Program-made: the position numbers and the translations under genes
Source: Burkholderiaceae bacterium
Lineage (GTDB): Bacteria; Pseudomonadota; Gammaproteobacteria; Burkholderiales; Burkholderiaceae_D
NCBI GenBank assembly: GCA_019751755.1
Contig: JAIENA010000313.1
Coordinates: 1-53,747 of the forward strand
Direction of reading: 5' to 3'
Length of the DNA stretch: 53,747 nt
The notes under the pieces: model-generated
What the model was told of the DNA's origin: nothing
What the model saw: only the letters and a program-made list of their open reading frames with translations
Databases searched by the model: none
Part shown: in pieces, positions 16,118-23,048 of the stretch
How positions within the stretch are numbered: position 1 is the stretch's first letter
Layout of the letters: every line of letters begins with the position of its first letter

Positions 16118-17980
16118 ATGCCGCAATACCGTTCCCGTACCACCACCCACGGCCGCAATATGGCCGGCGCGCGCGCCCTGTGGCGCGCCACCGGCATGAA
16201 AGATGGCGACTTCGACAAGCCGATCATCGCCGTGGTGAACTCGTTTACGCAATTCGTGCCGGGCCACGTGCACCTGAAAGACCTGGGTCAACTGGTGGCC
16301 CGTGAAATCGAGGCGGCTGGCGGCGTGGCCAAGGAATTCAACACCATCGCCGTCGATGACGGCATCGCCATGGGCCACGGCGGCATGCTGTATTCGCTGC
16401 CGTCGCGCGACCTGATCGCCGACTCGGTGGAATACATGGTCAACGCGCACTGCGCCGACGCCATGGTCTGCATCTCGAATTGCGACAAGATCACGCCGGG
16501 CATGCTGATGGCCGCGATGCGCCTGAATATCCCGGTGGTGTTCGTGTCGGGTGGCCCGATGGAAGCGGGCAAGGTCGTCAAGGTGGTCAACGGCAACCAG
16601 AAAATCATCAAGCTGGATCTGGTGGACGCTATGATCAAGGCCGGCGACACCACCGTCTCCGACGCCGACGTGGCGGAGATCGAGCGTTCGGCCTGCCCGA
16701 CCTGCGGTTCGTGCTCCGGCATGTTTACCGCCAACTCGATGAACTGCCTGACCGAAGCGCTGGGCCTGTCCCTGCCGGGCAACGGCACCATCGTGGCGAC
16801 CCACAACGACCGCAAGGAACTGTTCCTGCGCGCGGGTCGCCTGATTGTCGACCTGGCCAAGCGCTATTACGAACAGGATGACGCCTCGATCCTGCCGCGC
16901 AATATCGCCACCATGGCGGCCTTTGAGAACGCGATGGCGCTCGACGTGTCGATGGGCGGCTCCACCAACACCGTGCTGCACTTGCTGGCGGCGGCGCACG
17001 AAGCGGGCGTGCCGTTCACGATGGCCGACATCGACCGCATTTCGCGCAAGGTGCCGTGCCTGTGCAAAGTGGCGCCGATGACCGACAAGTTCCACATCGA
17101 AGACGTGCACCGCGCCGGCGGCATTATCAGCATTCTGGGCGAACTGGCGCGCGCCGGTCTGCTCGACACCTCGGTGTCGTCGGTCCACGCGAAAACCCTG
17201 GGCGACGCGATTGAACAGAACGATATCAAACGCAGCGATGACCCGGCCGTGCATGAGCTGTTCCGCGCGGCGCCGGGCGGCGTGCCGACCCAGGTGGCGT
17301 TCTCGCAGGCGCAGCGCTATGAGGCGCTGGACCTGGACCGCAGCGCGGGCTGCATCCGCGACCTGGAGCACGCCTATTCGAAAGATGGCGGCCTGGCGGT
17401 CTTGTACGGCAACCTGGCCGAAAAGGGCTGCATCGTGAAAACCGCCGGTGTCGACGAAAGCATCCTGAAGTTCTCCGGCAAGGCGCGCGTGTTTGAAAGC
17501 CAGGACGCGGCGGTGGAAGCCATCCTGGGCGACACCGTGCATGAAGGCGATGTCGTCATCATCCGCTACGAAGGCCCGAAAGGCGGTCCTGGCATGCAGG
17601 AAATGCTGTACCCGACTTCGTACATCAAGTCCAAGGGCCTGGGCAAGGCGTGCGCCCTGTTCACCGATGGCCGCTTCTCGGGCGGTTCGTCGGGCCTGGT
17701 GATCGGCCACGCCTCGCCGGAAGCGGCCGAAGGCGGCGCCATCGGTCTGGTGGAAGAGGGCGACATGATCGACATCGACATTCCGAACCGCACCATTGCG
17801 CTGCGCGTGTCCGACGAAACGCTGGCGGCGCGCCGTGCGGCGATGGAAGCGAAAGGCGCCGACGCATGGCAGCCGGTCAACCGTGAACGCGTGGTGTCGC
17901 AGGCGCTGCAAGCCTATGCCGCGCTGACCACGTCGGCCGACCGCGGCGCGGTGCGCGACCTGTCGCAACTGAAGCGCTGA
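16118..17980 (+). CDS. ilvD: Dihydroxy-acid dehydratase IlvD
   Basis: The start at 16118 ([27 protein letters not shown]) follows a GAGGAG Shine-Dalgarno; the earlier in-frame codons are not like IlvD. The 620-residue protein has the Fe-S ligand motifs ([10 protein letters not shown] and [20 protein letters not shown]) and the [19 protein letters not shown] signature. It dehydrates 2,3-dihydroxy-isovalerate and the methylvalerate analogue to 2-keto acids in valine, leucine and isoleucine synthesis. It stands alone, without other ilv genes. The long antisense frame over it is a shadow. Confidence 0.97.
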   Translation: MPQYRSRTTTHGRNMAGARALWRATGMKDGDFDKPIIAVVNSFTQFVPGHVHLKDLGQLVAREIEAAGGVAKEFNTIAVDDGIAMGHGGMLYSLPSRDLIADSVEYMVNAHCADAMVCISNCDKITPGMLMAAMRLNIPVVFVSGGPMEAGKVVKVVNGNQKIIKLDLVDAMIKAGDTTVSDADVAEIERSACPTCGSCSGMFTANSMNCLTEALGLSLPGNGTIVATHNDRKELFLRAGRLIVDLAKRYYEQDDASILPRNIATMAAFENAMALDVSMGGSTNTVLHLLAAAHEAGVPFTMADIDRISRKVPCLCKVAPMTDKFHIEDVHRAGGIISILGELARAGLLDTSVSSVHAKTLGDAIEQNDIKRSDDPAVHELFRAAPGGVPTQVAFSQAQRYEALDLDRSAGCIRDLEHAYSKDGGLAVLYGNLAEKGCIVKTAGVDESILKFSGKARVFESQDAAVEAILGDTVHEGDVVIIRYEGPKGGPGMQEMLYPTSYIKSKGLGKACALFTDGRFSGGSSGLVIGHASPEAAEGGAIGLVEEGDMIDIDIPNRTIALRVSDETLAARRAAMEAKGADAWQPVNRERVVSQALQAYAALTTSADRGAVRDLSQLKR

Positions 17981-17999
17981 TCTGTTGGCGTACTAAAGG

Positions 18000-18024
18000 A
18001 AAAGCCGGCGATGCCGGCTTTTTT
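18000..18024 (+). terminator. Rho-independent terminator of ilvD
   Basis: AAAAGCCGGC, a GAT loop and GCCGGC are followed by six T. The A-tract on the left arm makes it usable for the convergent small gene too, whose stop codon abuts it. Confidence 0.88.
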
Positions 18025-18245
18025 CATTTCTTGTCGAAGTTCTTTTTGACGCGCTCCTTGCGGCGCTGCTCGTCAACGTTGTGCGCCTTGCGCTTGTCCA
18101 GGCCCAGCATCGGTTCCAGGAACTCGAACCAGACAAAGGCAAACACCATCAGGCCGACGATGTACCACCATGAGATTTCGGCAAAACGCCACACTTCGAA
18201 GTAGCGTAGTCCCACTAATGCAACAATCAGGATAATAATCGGCAT
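18024..18245 (-). CDS. Small Trp-rich membrane protein (TIGR04438-like)
   Basis: The ATG at 18245 is chosen because GAGGGGGA lies 7 bp upstream; an in-frame GTG at 18266 would place that SD inside the gene. The 73-residue protein has two hydrophobic helices (IIILIVALVGLRYFEVWRF and ISWWYIVGLMVFAFVWFEFLE), rich in Trp, and a very basic tail (KRKAHNVDEQRRKERVKKNF). This matches the small Trp-rich protein family of betaproteobacteria. It is probably an inner-membrane protein; no function is known. Confidence 0.8.
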   Translation of the reverse strand: MPIIILIVALVGLRYFEVWRFAEISWWYIVGLMVFAFVWFEFLEPMLGLDKRKAHNVDEQRRKERVKKNFDKK

Positions 18246-18385
18246 AACTCGTTCCCCCTCGGACACATCATCTTACAAAGTTTCGGGCTATACCGGGTAC
18301 GATATTGTTGTGAGGGTCAACCAGGGCTATGATCCCCGCGTTGTAAGAACGAGGTAGAATAGTTGTAGTTACTTTGGAGAAAACG

Positions 18386-18697
18386 ATGAAACGTATCTTG
18401 ATGGTTGGTATCGCGGCCGTTTCGGCCTTCGCAGCACAAAGCGCCATGGCCAACGCCGATCTGGCCAAAGCAAAGAATTGCATGGCTTGCCACGCAGTCG
18501 CCAATAAAGTAGTGGGTCCGGCATTCAAGGACGTGGCGGCGAAATATGCAGGTCAGAAAGACGCGGAAGCCAAGCTGGCGACCAAGGTCATCAAAGGTGG
18601 CTCCGGCGCCTGGGGCGCGGTCCCAATGCCAGCCAATCCGCAAGTGAGCGAAGCGGAAGCCAAGACCCTGGTGAAATGGGTCCTGTCGCAGAAATGA
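18386..18697 (+). CDS. Class I cytochrome c (c551/c552-like)
   Basis: The ATG at 18386 has GGAG 8 bp upstream. The 103-residue preprotein has a signal peptide (KRILMVGIAAVSAFAAQSAMA), one haem-binding CMACH motif (about residues 32-36), VGPAFKDVAAKYAG, and a Met ligand candidate in WGAVPMPANPQVSEAEAKTLVKWVL. It is a periplasmic monohaem electron carrier of the c551/c552 type, likely donating to a terminal oxidase or peroxidase. It stands alone between terminators. Confidence 0.95.
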   Translation: MKRILMVGIAAVSAFAAQSAMANADLAKAKNCMACHAVANKVVGPAFKDVAAKYAGQKDAEAKLATKVIKGGSGAWGAVPMPANPQVSEAEAKTLVKWVLSQK

Positions 18698-18721
18698 TGT
18701 AACGCGCTTGCAAAAGCGATC

Positions 18722-18745
18722 AAGGGGCCGCAAGGCCCCTTTTTC
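18722..18745 (+). terminator. Rho-independent terminator of the cytochrome c gene
   Basis: AGGGGCC, a GCAA loop and GGCCCCT end in a T-tract. It also lies 17 bp beyond the stop of the convergent liv binding-protein gene and may serve both. Confidence 0.85.
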
Positions 18746-18761
18746 TTGTGTGACAGTCGGA

Positions 18762-19883
18762 TTACTTGACGATTTCCAGTAATTCGCGGCGGTTATCCTT
18801 GAACGTGTACAGGGTCAGCGCGCCATCCTTGATGTCGCCAAACTTGTCGAACGCGATGGTGCCGGTGATGCCCTGGTACTGCACCTTGGCCAGGAACGGC
18901 AAATACTTGGCCGGCTCGGCCGACTTGGCTTGCTGCATCGCGGTGGCCATGGCCATCACGGCGTCATACACGTACGGTGCGTAAATCTGCACGTCCATGT
19001 TGAACTTCTTCTTGTAGCGCGCCGAGAATGCCTCGAGCTGCTTTTTCTGCGCCTCCGGGACGCCGCCCGCTTCCGCGCACGTCACCGATTCATCGGCGCC
19101 GCCCGCCAGTTTCGGCAAGCCTTCGGTGCAGATGCCATCGCCGCCCATATACTTGGCCTTGATGCCCAGCGAGCGCATCTGGCGCAGCAGCGGGCCACCG
19201 ACGCCGTCCATGCCGCCAAAGAACACCAGGTCCGGGTTCTTGGCCTTGATCGACGTCAGGATGGCGTTGAAGTCGGTGGCTTTATCAGTGGTGAATTCCT
19301 TGGCCACGATTTGCGCGCCTTTCGCGCCTTTGGCGAACTCGGTGGCTACGCCCTGGCCGTAGGCGGTGCGGTCATCGATGATGGCGATTTTCTTGGCGCT
19401 CAGCTTCTGCACCGCATACTTGCCCAGCACGCTGCCCAGCTTGTTGTCATTGGCGACCACGCGGAAGGCCGTGTTATAGCCCTGGCGGGTGTATACCGGG
19501 CTGGTGGCGGAGGCCGAGATTTGCGGGATGCCCGCGTCGTAGTAAATCTTCGAGGCGGGAATCGTGGTGCCCGAATTCTGGTGGCCGATCACGCCGTTGA
19601 CTTTCGCATCGACCAGTTTTTGCGCCGCCGCCGTGCCCTGTTTCGGGTCGGCCGCATCGTCTTCCGGCAAGAGCACGAACTTGACCGGTTTGCCATTGAT
19701 CTTGAATCCCTGTGCATTCAAGTCTTCCACCGCCATCTTGGCGCCATTTTCATCATCCTTGCCCAGGTGGGCGGAAGGACCGGACGTGGCGGCCACGTGG
19801 CCGATTTTGACGATTTCCTGCGCCTGCGCGCCTGCTGCCGCAAAAGCCATGGCCAGCGCCACAGGAATGAACTTCTTATGCAT
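18762..19883 (-). CDS. Branched-chain amino acid ABC transporter substrate-binding protein (copy 2)
   Basis: The 373-residue protein has a signal peptide (FIPVALAMAFAAAGAQA) and a Leu/Ile/Val-binding (type 1 periplasmic) fold. The hallmark segments are VKIGHVAATSGPSAHLGKDDENGAKMAVEDLN, GVIGHQNSGTTIPASKIY and FRVVANDNKLGSVLGKYAV. It captures branched-chain or related amino acids in the periplasm for a LivHMGF permease, which is not in the window. It is a close paralogue of the gene directly upstream, separated from it by a terminator-like hairpin. Confidence 0.93.
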   Translation of the reverse strand: MHKKFIPVALAMAFAAAGAQAQEIVKIGHVAATSGPSAHLGKDDENGAKMAVEDLNAQGFKINGKPVKFVLLPEDDAADPKQGTAAAQKLVDAKVNGVIGHQNSGTTIPASKIYYDAGIPQISASATSPVYTRQGYNTAFRVVANDNKLGSVLGKYAVQKLSAKKIAIIDDRTAYGQGVATEFAKGAKGAQIVAKEFTTDKATDFNAILTSIKAKNPDLVFFGGMDGVGGPLLRQMRSLGIKAKYMGGDGICTEGLPKLAGGADESVTCAEAGGVPEAQKKQLEAFSARYKKKFNMDVQIYAPYVYDAVMAMATAMQQAKSAEPAKYLPFLAKVQYQGITGTIAFDKFGDIKDGALTLYTFKDNRRELLEIVK

Positions 19884-19901
19884 CGTGCCTGCTCCAAAAT
19901 A

Positions 19902-19932
19902 AAAAAGGTCACCCGGGAAAGCGGATGACCTT
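19902..19932 (-). terminator. Terminator or attenuator between the two liv binding-protein genes
   Basis: On the minus strand AAGGTCA and TGACCTT form a 7-bp stem with a GC-rich loop, followed by T6. It lies just 18 bp before the start codon of the second gene. It would end most transcripts from the upstream copy and so lower expression of the second. Confidence 0.65.
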
Positions 19933-20007
19933 GAATGATCTCATCTGCATGTTATGCAGTCAGCGATTGTTTGTTTATTTGCTTATATCAGCTTGGGACG
20001 ATAGTGA

Positions 20008-21150
20008 TTATTTGACCACTTCCATCTTGGTTTTCTTGCCATCGGTGTAGGTGAACAGGGTCAGCGTGCCGTCCTTGATGTCACCCTTGGAGTCGAACGA
20101 AATCGGACCCGTCACGCCCTGGTACTTGATGTTGGCCAGGAAGGGCAGGTACTTGGCGGGATCGGACGATTTGGCTTCGACCATCGCTTGCGCGATGACC
20201 ATCACGGCGTCATACACGTAAGGCGCGTACAGTTGTACTTCCTGGTTGTACTGCTTCTTGTAGCGGGCACGGAAGTCGTCCATGTTCTTTTGCAGGTCGG
20301 CGGTGACGCCACCCGCTTCGGCGCAGGTCACCACGCCGTTGGCGGCCGCGTCGCCGGCCAGGCGTGGCAGCGCGTCGGTGCACAGGCCGTCGCCGCCCAT
20401 GTATTTGGCCTTGATGCCCAGTGCTTTCATCTGGCGCAGCAGCGGGCCGCCGACCGAGTCCATGCCGCCGAAGAAGACCAGATCGGGATTCTTGGCTTTA
20501 ATCGAGGTCAGGATCGCGTTGAAGTCGGTGGCTTTGTCGGTGGTGAATTCCTTGGCCACCACTTGCACGCCCGGCGAGGCTTTCTTGGCGCCTTTGACGA
20601 ATTCCGTGGCCACGCCCTGGCCGTAGGCGGTGCGGTCGTCGATCACGGCGATTTTTTTCGCGCCCAGCTTTTGTACCGCGTAGGAGCCCAGGGTGCCGCC
20701 CAGTTTATTGTCGTTGGCCACCACGCGGAACGCGGTCTTGAAGCCTTGCTTGGTGTAGTCCGGCGACGTGGCGGCAGGGGAAACCTGTGGAATGCCGGCG
20801 TCCATGTAGATTTTCGAGGCCGGGATGGTGGTGCCGGAGTTCAGGTGGCCCACCACGCCCTGGACGTGCGCGTCCACCAGCTTTTGCGCGACCGTGGTGC
20901 CCTGTTTCGGGTCGCCGCCGTCGTCTTCCAGCTGGATGACGAATTTGACTGGTTTGCCGTTGATCTTGACGCCCTTGGCGTTCAGGTCGGCAATCGCCAT
21001 GTTGGCGCCGTTTTCATTATCCTTGCCCAAGTGGGACGAAGGACCGGAGACTGGGCCGACGTGGCCAATCTTGACGATGTCCTGCGCGCTGGCGCTGCCG
21101 GCAAAGGCCAGGGCGATGGCGAAGGGAATCAGCTTGGTGTTGAACTGCAT
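20008..21150 (-). CDS. Branched-chain amino acid ABC transporter substrate-binding protein (copy 1)
   Basis: The start at 21150 (MQFNTKLIPFAIALAFAGSASA) follows CGGAGAA; the 31 in-frame residues upstream are not protein-like. It has 380 residues with a clear signal peptide and the same LivJ/LivK-type signatures as its neighbour (VKIGHVGPVSGPSSHLGKD, LNSGTTIPASKIYMDAG, DDRTAYGQGVATEFVKGAKK). The two genes are tandem paralogues in one orientation. The upstream copy is slightly longer and has an insertion (DAAANGVVTCAEAGGV). The ligand range may have diverged. Confidence 0.93.
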   Translation of the reverse strand: MQFNTKLIPFAIALAFAGSASAQDIVKIGHVGPVSGPSSHLGKDNENGANMAIADLNAKGVKINGKPVKFVIQLEDDGGDPKQGTTVAQKLVDAHVQGVVGHLNSGTTIPASKIYMDAGIPQVSPAATSPDYTKQGFKTAFRVVANDNKLGGTLGSYAVQKLGAKKIAVIDDRTAYGQGVATEFVKGAKKASPGVQVVAKEFTTDKATDFNAILTSIKAKNPDLVFFGGMDSVGGPLLRQMKALGIKAKYMGGDGLCTDALPRLAGDAAANGVVTCAEAGGVTADLQKNMDDFRARYKKQYNQEVQLYAPYVYDAVMVIAQAMVEAKSSDPAKYLPFLANIKYQGVTGPISFDSKGDIKDGTLTLFTYTDGKKTKMEVVK

Positions 21151-21329
21151 GTACGTTCTCCGAAAGATTGATGACGGCGGCGCGCAACGTTGCTGCGCCA
21201 TTAACATAGGCCACGGCGTGAAGTTACAACAAAATGACAACACTGCAAAGCAGTCGCCAGCGGTTTTTTCGGTAAACGTATGGGAAGCTGTTTTGGCGCA
21301 TCAGACGCCGTCTGGCTTTTGGGATTAAC

Positions 21330-21731
21330 TCACTTCTTTTGCGCTTGCAGATGCAGTAACTCCTGCGAAACCGCACGGCTGACGATGGCGCCCAGGGCGT
21401 CATGCAAGCCGTGGCGAATATCCGACGTCAAGCCTTTGAGCGCTTGATTCAGTGCCTCTTCCATGCTATCGCGGATGCGCTGTTCCAGCACGAAATCGAC
21501 GCGCGCCTGTAATTGCTGCAAGACCCGTTCCGCCAGGCGGCGCTCCAGCGCGGCCCATTGCGCCGGGTCCAGCAGGTGGCCGTCTTCGGCCTGGTGCGCG
21601 GTGGCGGCAGGGAAAGGCGCGTGCGGCGGCTGCGCGGCCGCTGGGGCTTCCGGCGCCAAATCTGGCGAGACTTCCGGCAAGACTTCCGTCAGGACGGGGA
21701 TCGAAGCGTCGTAGGGATGCGCGGGGCTCAT
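21330..21731 (-). CDS. DUF2486-like protein next to holC
   Basis: The 133-residue protein starts with SIPVLTEVLPEV and has an Ala/Pro-rich linker. Its C-terminal half is helical (WAALERRLAERVLQQLQARVDFVLEQRIRDSMEEALNQAL). The N-terminal SIPVL(T/S)EVL motif and the position after holC resemble the DUF2486 proteins of Burkholderiales. Its ATG overlaps the holC stop by 4 bp, so the two are coupled. Function is unknown. Confidence 0.7.
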   Translation of the reverse strand: MSPAHPYDASIPVLTEVLPEVSPDLAPEAPAAAQPPHAPFPAATAHQAEDGHLLDPAQWAALERRLAERVLQQLQARVDFVLEQRIRDSMEEALNQALKGLTSDIRHGLHDALGAIVSRAVSQELLHLQAQKK

Positions 21732-22153
21732 GGTTTATTCGCGACGAAGTGGGTGGGTTGATAGTCCTGCTGTTTATACGCTTTATAGCGCTGGCGGCCC
21801 GCCGCCGCATCCTGTTCTTGCGCCGACACCACTTCGATGACGCGCTGGAAGCGCTCAAAACCGGCCGGCATGCGGCGCGACAGGTTGACCAGCAAATCCG
21901 TGTGCGGCAGCGGCGCGCCATCGTCGCAGGTCAGTATGACCGGCGTTTGCGCCGCCAGCGCATCGCCGGCCGCCACGTGCGGCAGGAATTCCGTGGCGAC
22001 GAACGACCACAGTTGCGCATCGAGCGCCTGCTGCTGCGCCGCGTCGTCCGCCAGCACCACGATGCGGTGGTTGGCGGCGCTGGCCTTGCGCACCAGGCGG
22101 CACGCATAGGCGAGTTTGTCAGGCACATTGGTATGGAAGTCGACGCGGGTCAT
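21728..22153 (-). CDS. holC: DNA polymerase III subunit chi
   Basis: The ATG at 22153 gives 141 residues, the usual HolC size; longer in-frame starts add Arg/Pro-rich sequence unlike protein. The N-terminus TRVDFHTNVPDKLAYACRLVRKA and the C-terminal KAYKQQDYQPTHFVANK match HolC. The chi subunit, with psi, links the clamp loader to single-stranded DNA-binding protein at the replication fork. In Burkholderiales it is usually next to pepA; here pepA is absent and the DUF4124/glutaredoxin gene lies upstream. Confidence 0.9.
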   Translation of the reverse strand: MTRVDFHTNVPDKLAYACRLVRKASAANHRIVVLADDAAQQQALDAQLWSFVATEFLPHVAAGDALAAQTPVILTCDDGAPLPHTDLLVNLSRRMPAGFERFQRVIEVVSAQEQDAAAGRQRYKAYKQQDYQPTHFVANKP

Positions 22154-22235
22154 GCTGGTAGTGGGGGACGGTTCTAACTGCTTTATTGTAACCGCTGCTT
22201 GCCACGAGGCGACGGGAAAAACCGGCGGCGTGGTG

Positions 22236-22883
22236 TCAGAACCGGAAGCCGGGCGGCGCGTTGGCCGGGGCCGGCCGGCTGTCGGTGGCAGGCCGGCCGT
22301 TTGCCGCGGCGGCGCGTTGCGCATCGGATGGCGCGTCCGCTGTGCCGGATGTACCGGATATGGCTGACGGCGGCGGTGGCGCGGCGGGCGCCGGGGCGCC
22401 CTGCGCATAACTGGACGGCAGCACGCTTTGCGCGGGGTAGCCGGCCGCGTTCAATGCCTCGTCCCACGTCGCCTGGTCATAGCCGACCTGGCGCGCGCTG
22501 CCTATCACCAGCAGCGGCAAGCGCCCGATACTGCCGGCGCGCTTCAGGGCTTCCATGTCGGCGGCCGTCAGCACGGTTTTTTCGCTGTAGGGGATGCCCC
22601 GCTTGCGCAATTGGGCGCGGCCCAGGTTGCAGGCGCCGCATTCGGTCGTGGTATACAACGTGACGGGGTGGTCGCGCACGAGCGCTTGCAGTGCGGCCGG
22701 CAGCACCGGCAATGCGGCGCCGCTGGCATAGGTCTTCAGTTCGGCCGCTTGCCGGGCCGAGGCGGGAGGCGGGGTGTCGGAGAAATGCGTGACGCCCTTG
22801 TCATCCCTCCATTTATAGACTTGCGCGCCGGCCGTTGCCGCCGCCAGCATCAGCAGAACGGCAAGGGCGGCGCGCGCGGCCAT
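22236..22883 (-). CDS. DUF4124 and glutaredoxin-like secreted protein
   Basis: The ATG at 22883 gives 215 residues with a signal peptide (AARAALAVLLMLAAATAGA). A DUF4124 domain comes first (QVYKWRDDKGVTHFSDTPPP, about residues 20-42), then a glutaredoxin-like fold (VTLYTTTECGACNLGRAQLRKRGIPYSEKTV) with a CGAC redox motif and a GSIGRLPLLVIG cis-Pro-type loop. A Pro/Ala-rich tail ends in PPGFRF. It should act in the periplasm or envelope as a thiol protein. Partners are unknown. It is the last gene after the 80-bp repeats that follow oligopeptidase A. Confidence 0.85.
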   Translation of the reverse strand: MAARAALAVLLMLAAATAGAQVYKWRDDKGVTHFSDTPPPASARQAAELKTYASGAALPVLPAALQALVRDHPVTLYTTTECGACNLGRAQLRKRGIPYSEKTVLTAADMEALKRAGSIGRLPLLVIGSARQVGYDQATWDEALNAAGYPAQSVLPSSYAQGAPAPAAPPPPSAISGTSGTADAPSDAQRAAAANGRPATDSRPAPANAPPGFRF

Positions 22884-22888
22884 GAGGC

Positions 22889-22966
22889 TTAGGCCGCCAT
22901 GCCGCTGTGGCGCAGCAAGTCGTCCACAGACGGTGCGTGGCCAGGGTGGGCGGTGACGCTCGTCAT
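22889..22966 (-). CDS. Putative 25-residue mini-ORF, second repeat after prlC
   Basis: The frame opens two bases after the stop of the first mini-ORF, again as TGA-GC-ATG, and encodes a peptide ending APSVDDLLRHSGMAA, then TAA. Six bases later the DUF4124/glutaredoxin gene starts. It could relay ribosomes from prlC to that gene. No evidence of a stable product is visible. Confidence 0.35.
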   Translation of the reverse strand: MTSVTAHPGHAPSVDDLLRHSGMAA

Positions 22967-22968
22967 GC

Positions 22969-23046
22969 TCAAGCCGCCATGTCGCTGTGGCGCAGCAAGT
23001 CGTCCATAGACGGTGCGCGGCCAAGGTGGGCGGTGACGGTCGTCAT
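22969..23046 (-). CDS. Putative 25-residue mini-ORF, first repeat after prlC
   Basis: The frame opens with ATG two bases after the prlC TGA (TGA-GC-ATG) and encodes a peptide with the tail motif APSMDDLLRHSDMAA, an echo of EPSIDALLRHSGMAA at the prlC C-terminus. Translation could occur by re-initiation, since no independent Shine-Dalgarno is seen. Whether any peptide is made is unknown. Confidence 0.35.
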   Translation of the reverse strand: MTTVTAHLGRAPSMDDLLRHSDMAA

Positions 23047-23048
23047 GC

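Noticed and set aside
16073..17968. A 631-codon frame opposite ilvD, and similar frames opposite aceE, aceF, lpdA and prlC
   Set aside because: Same effect: His/Arg/Val/Gln-rich translations without domains or start signals, over certain genes on the other strand.
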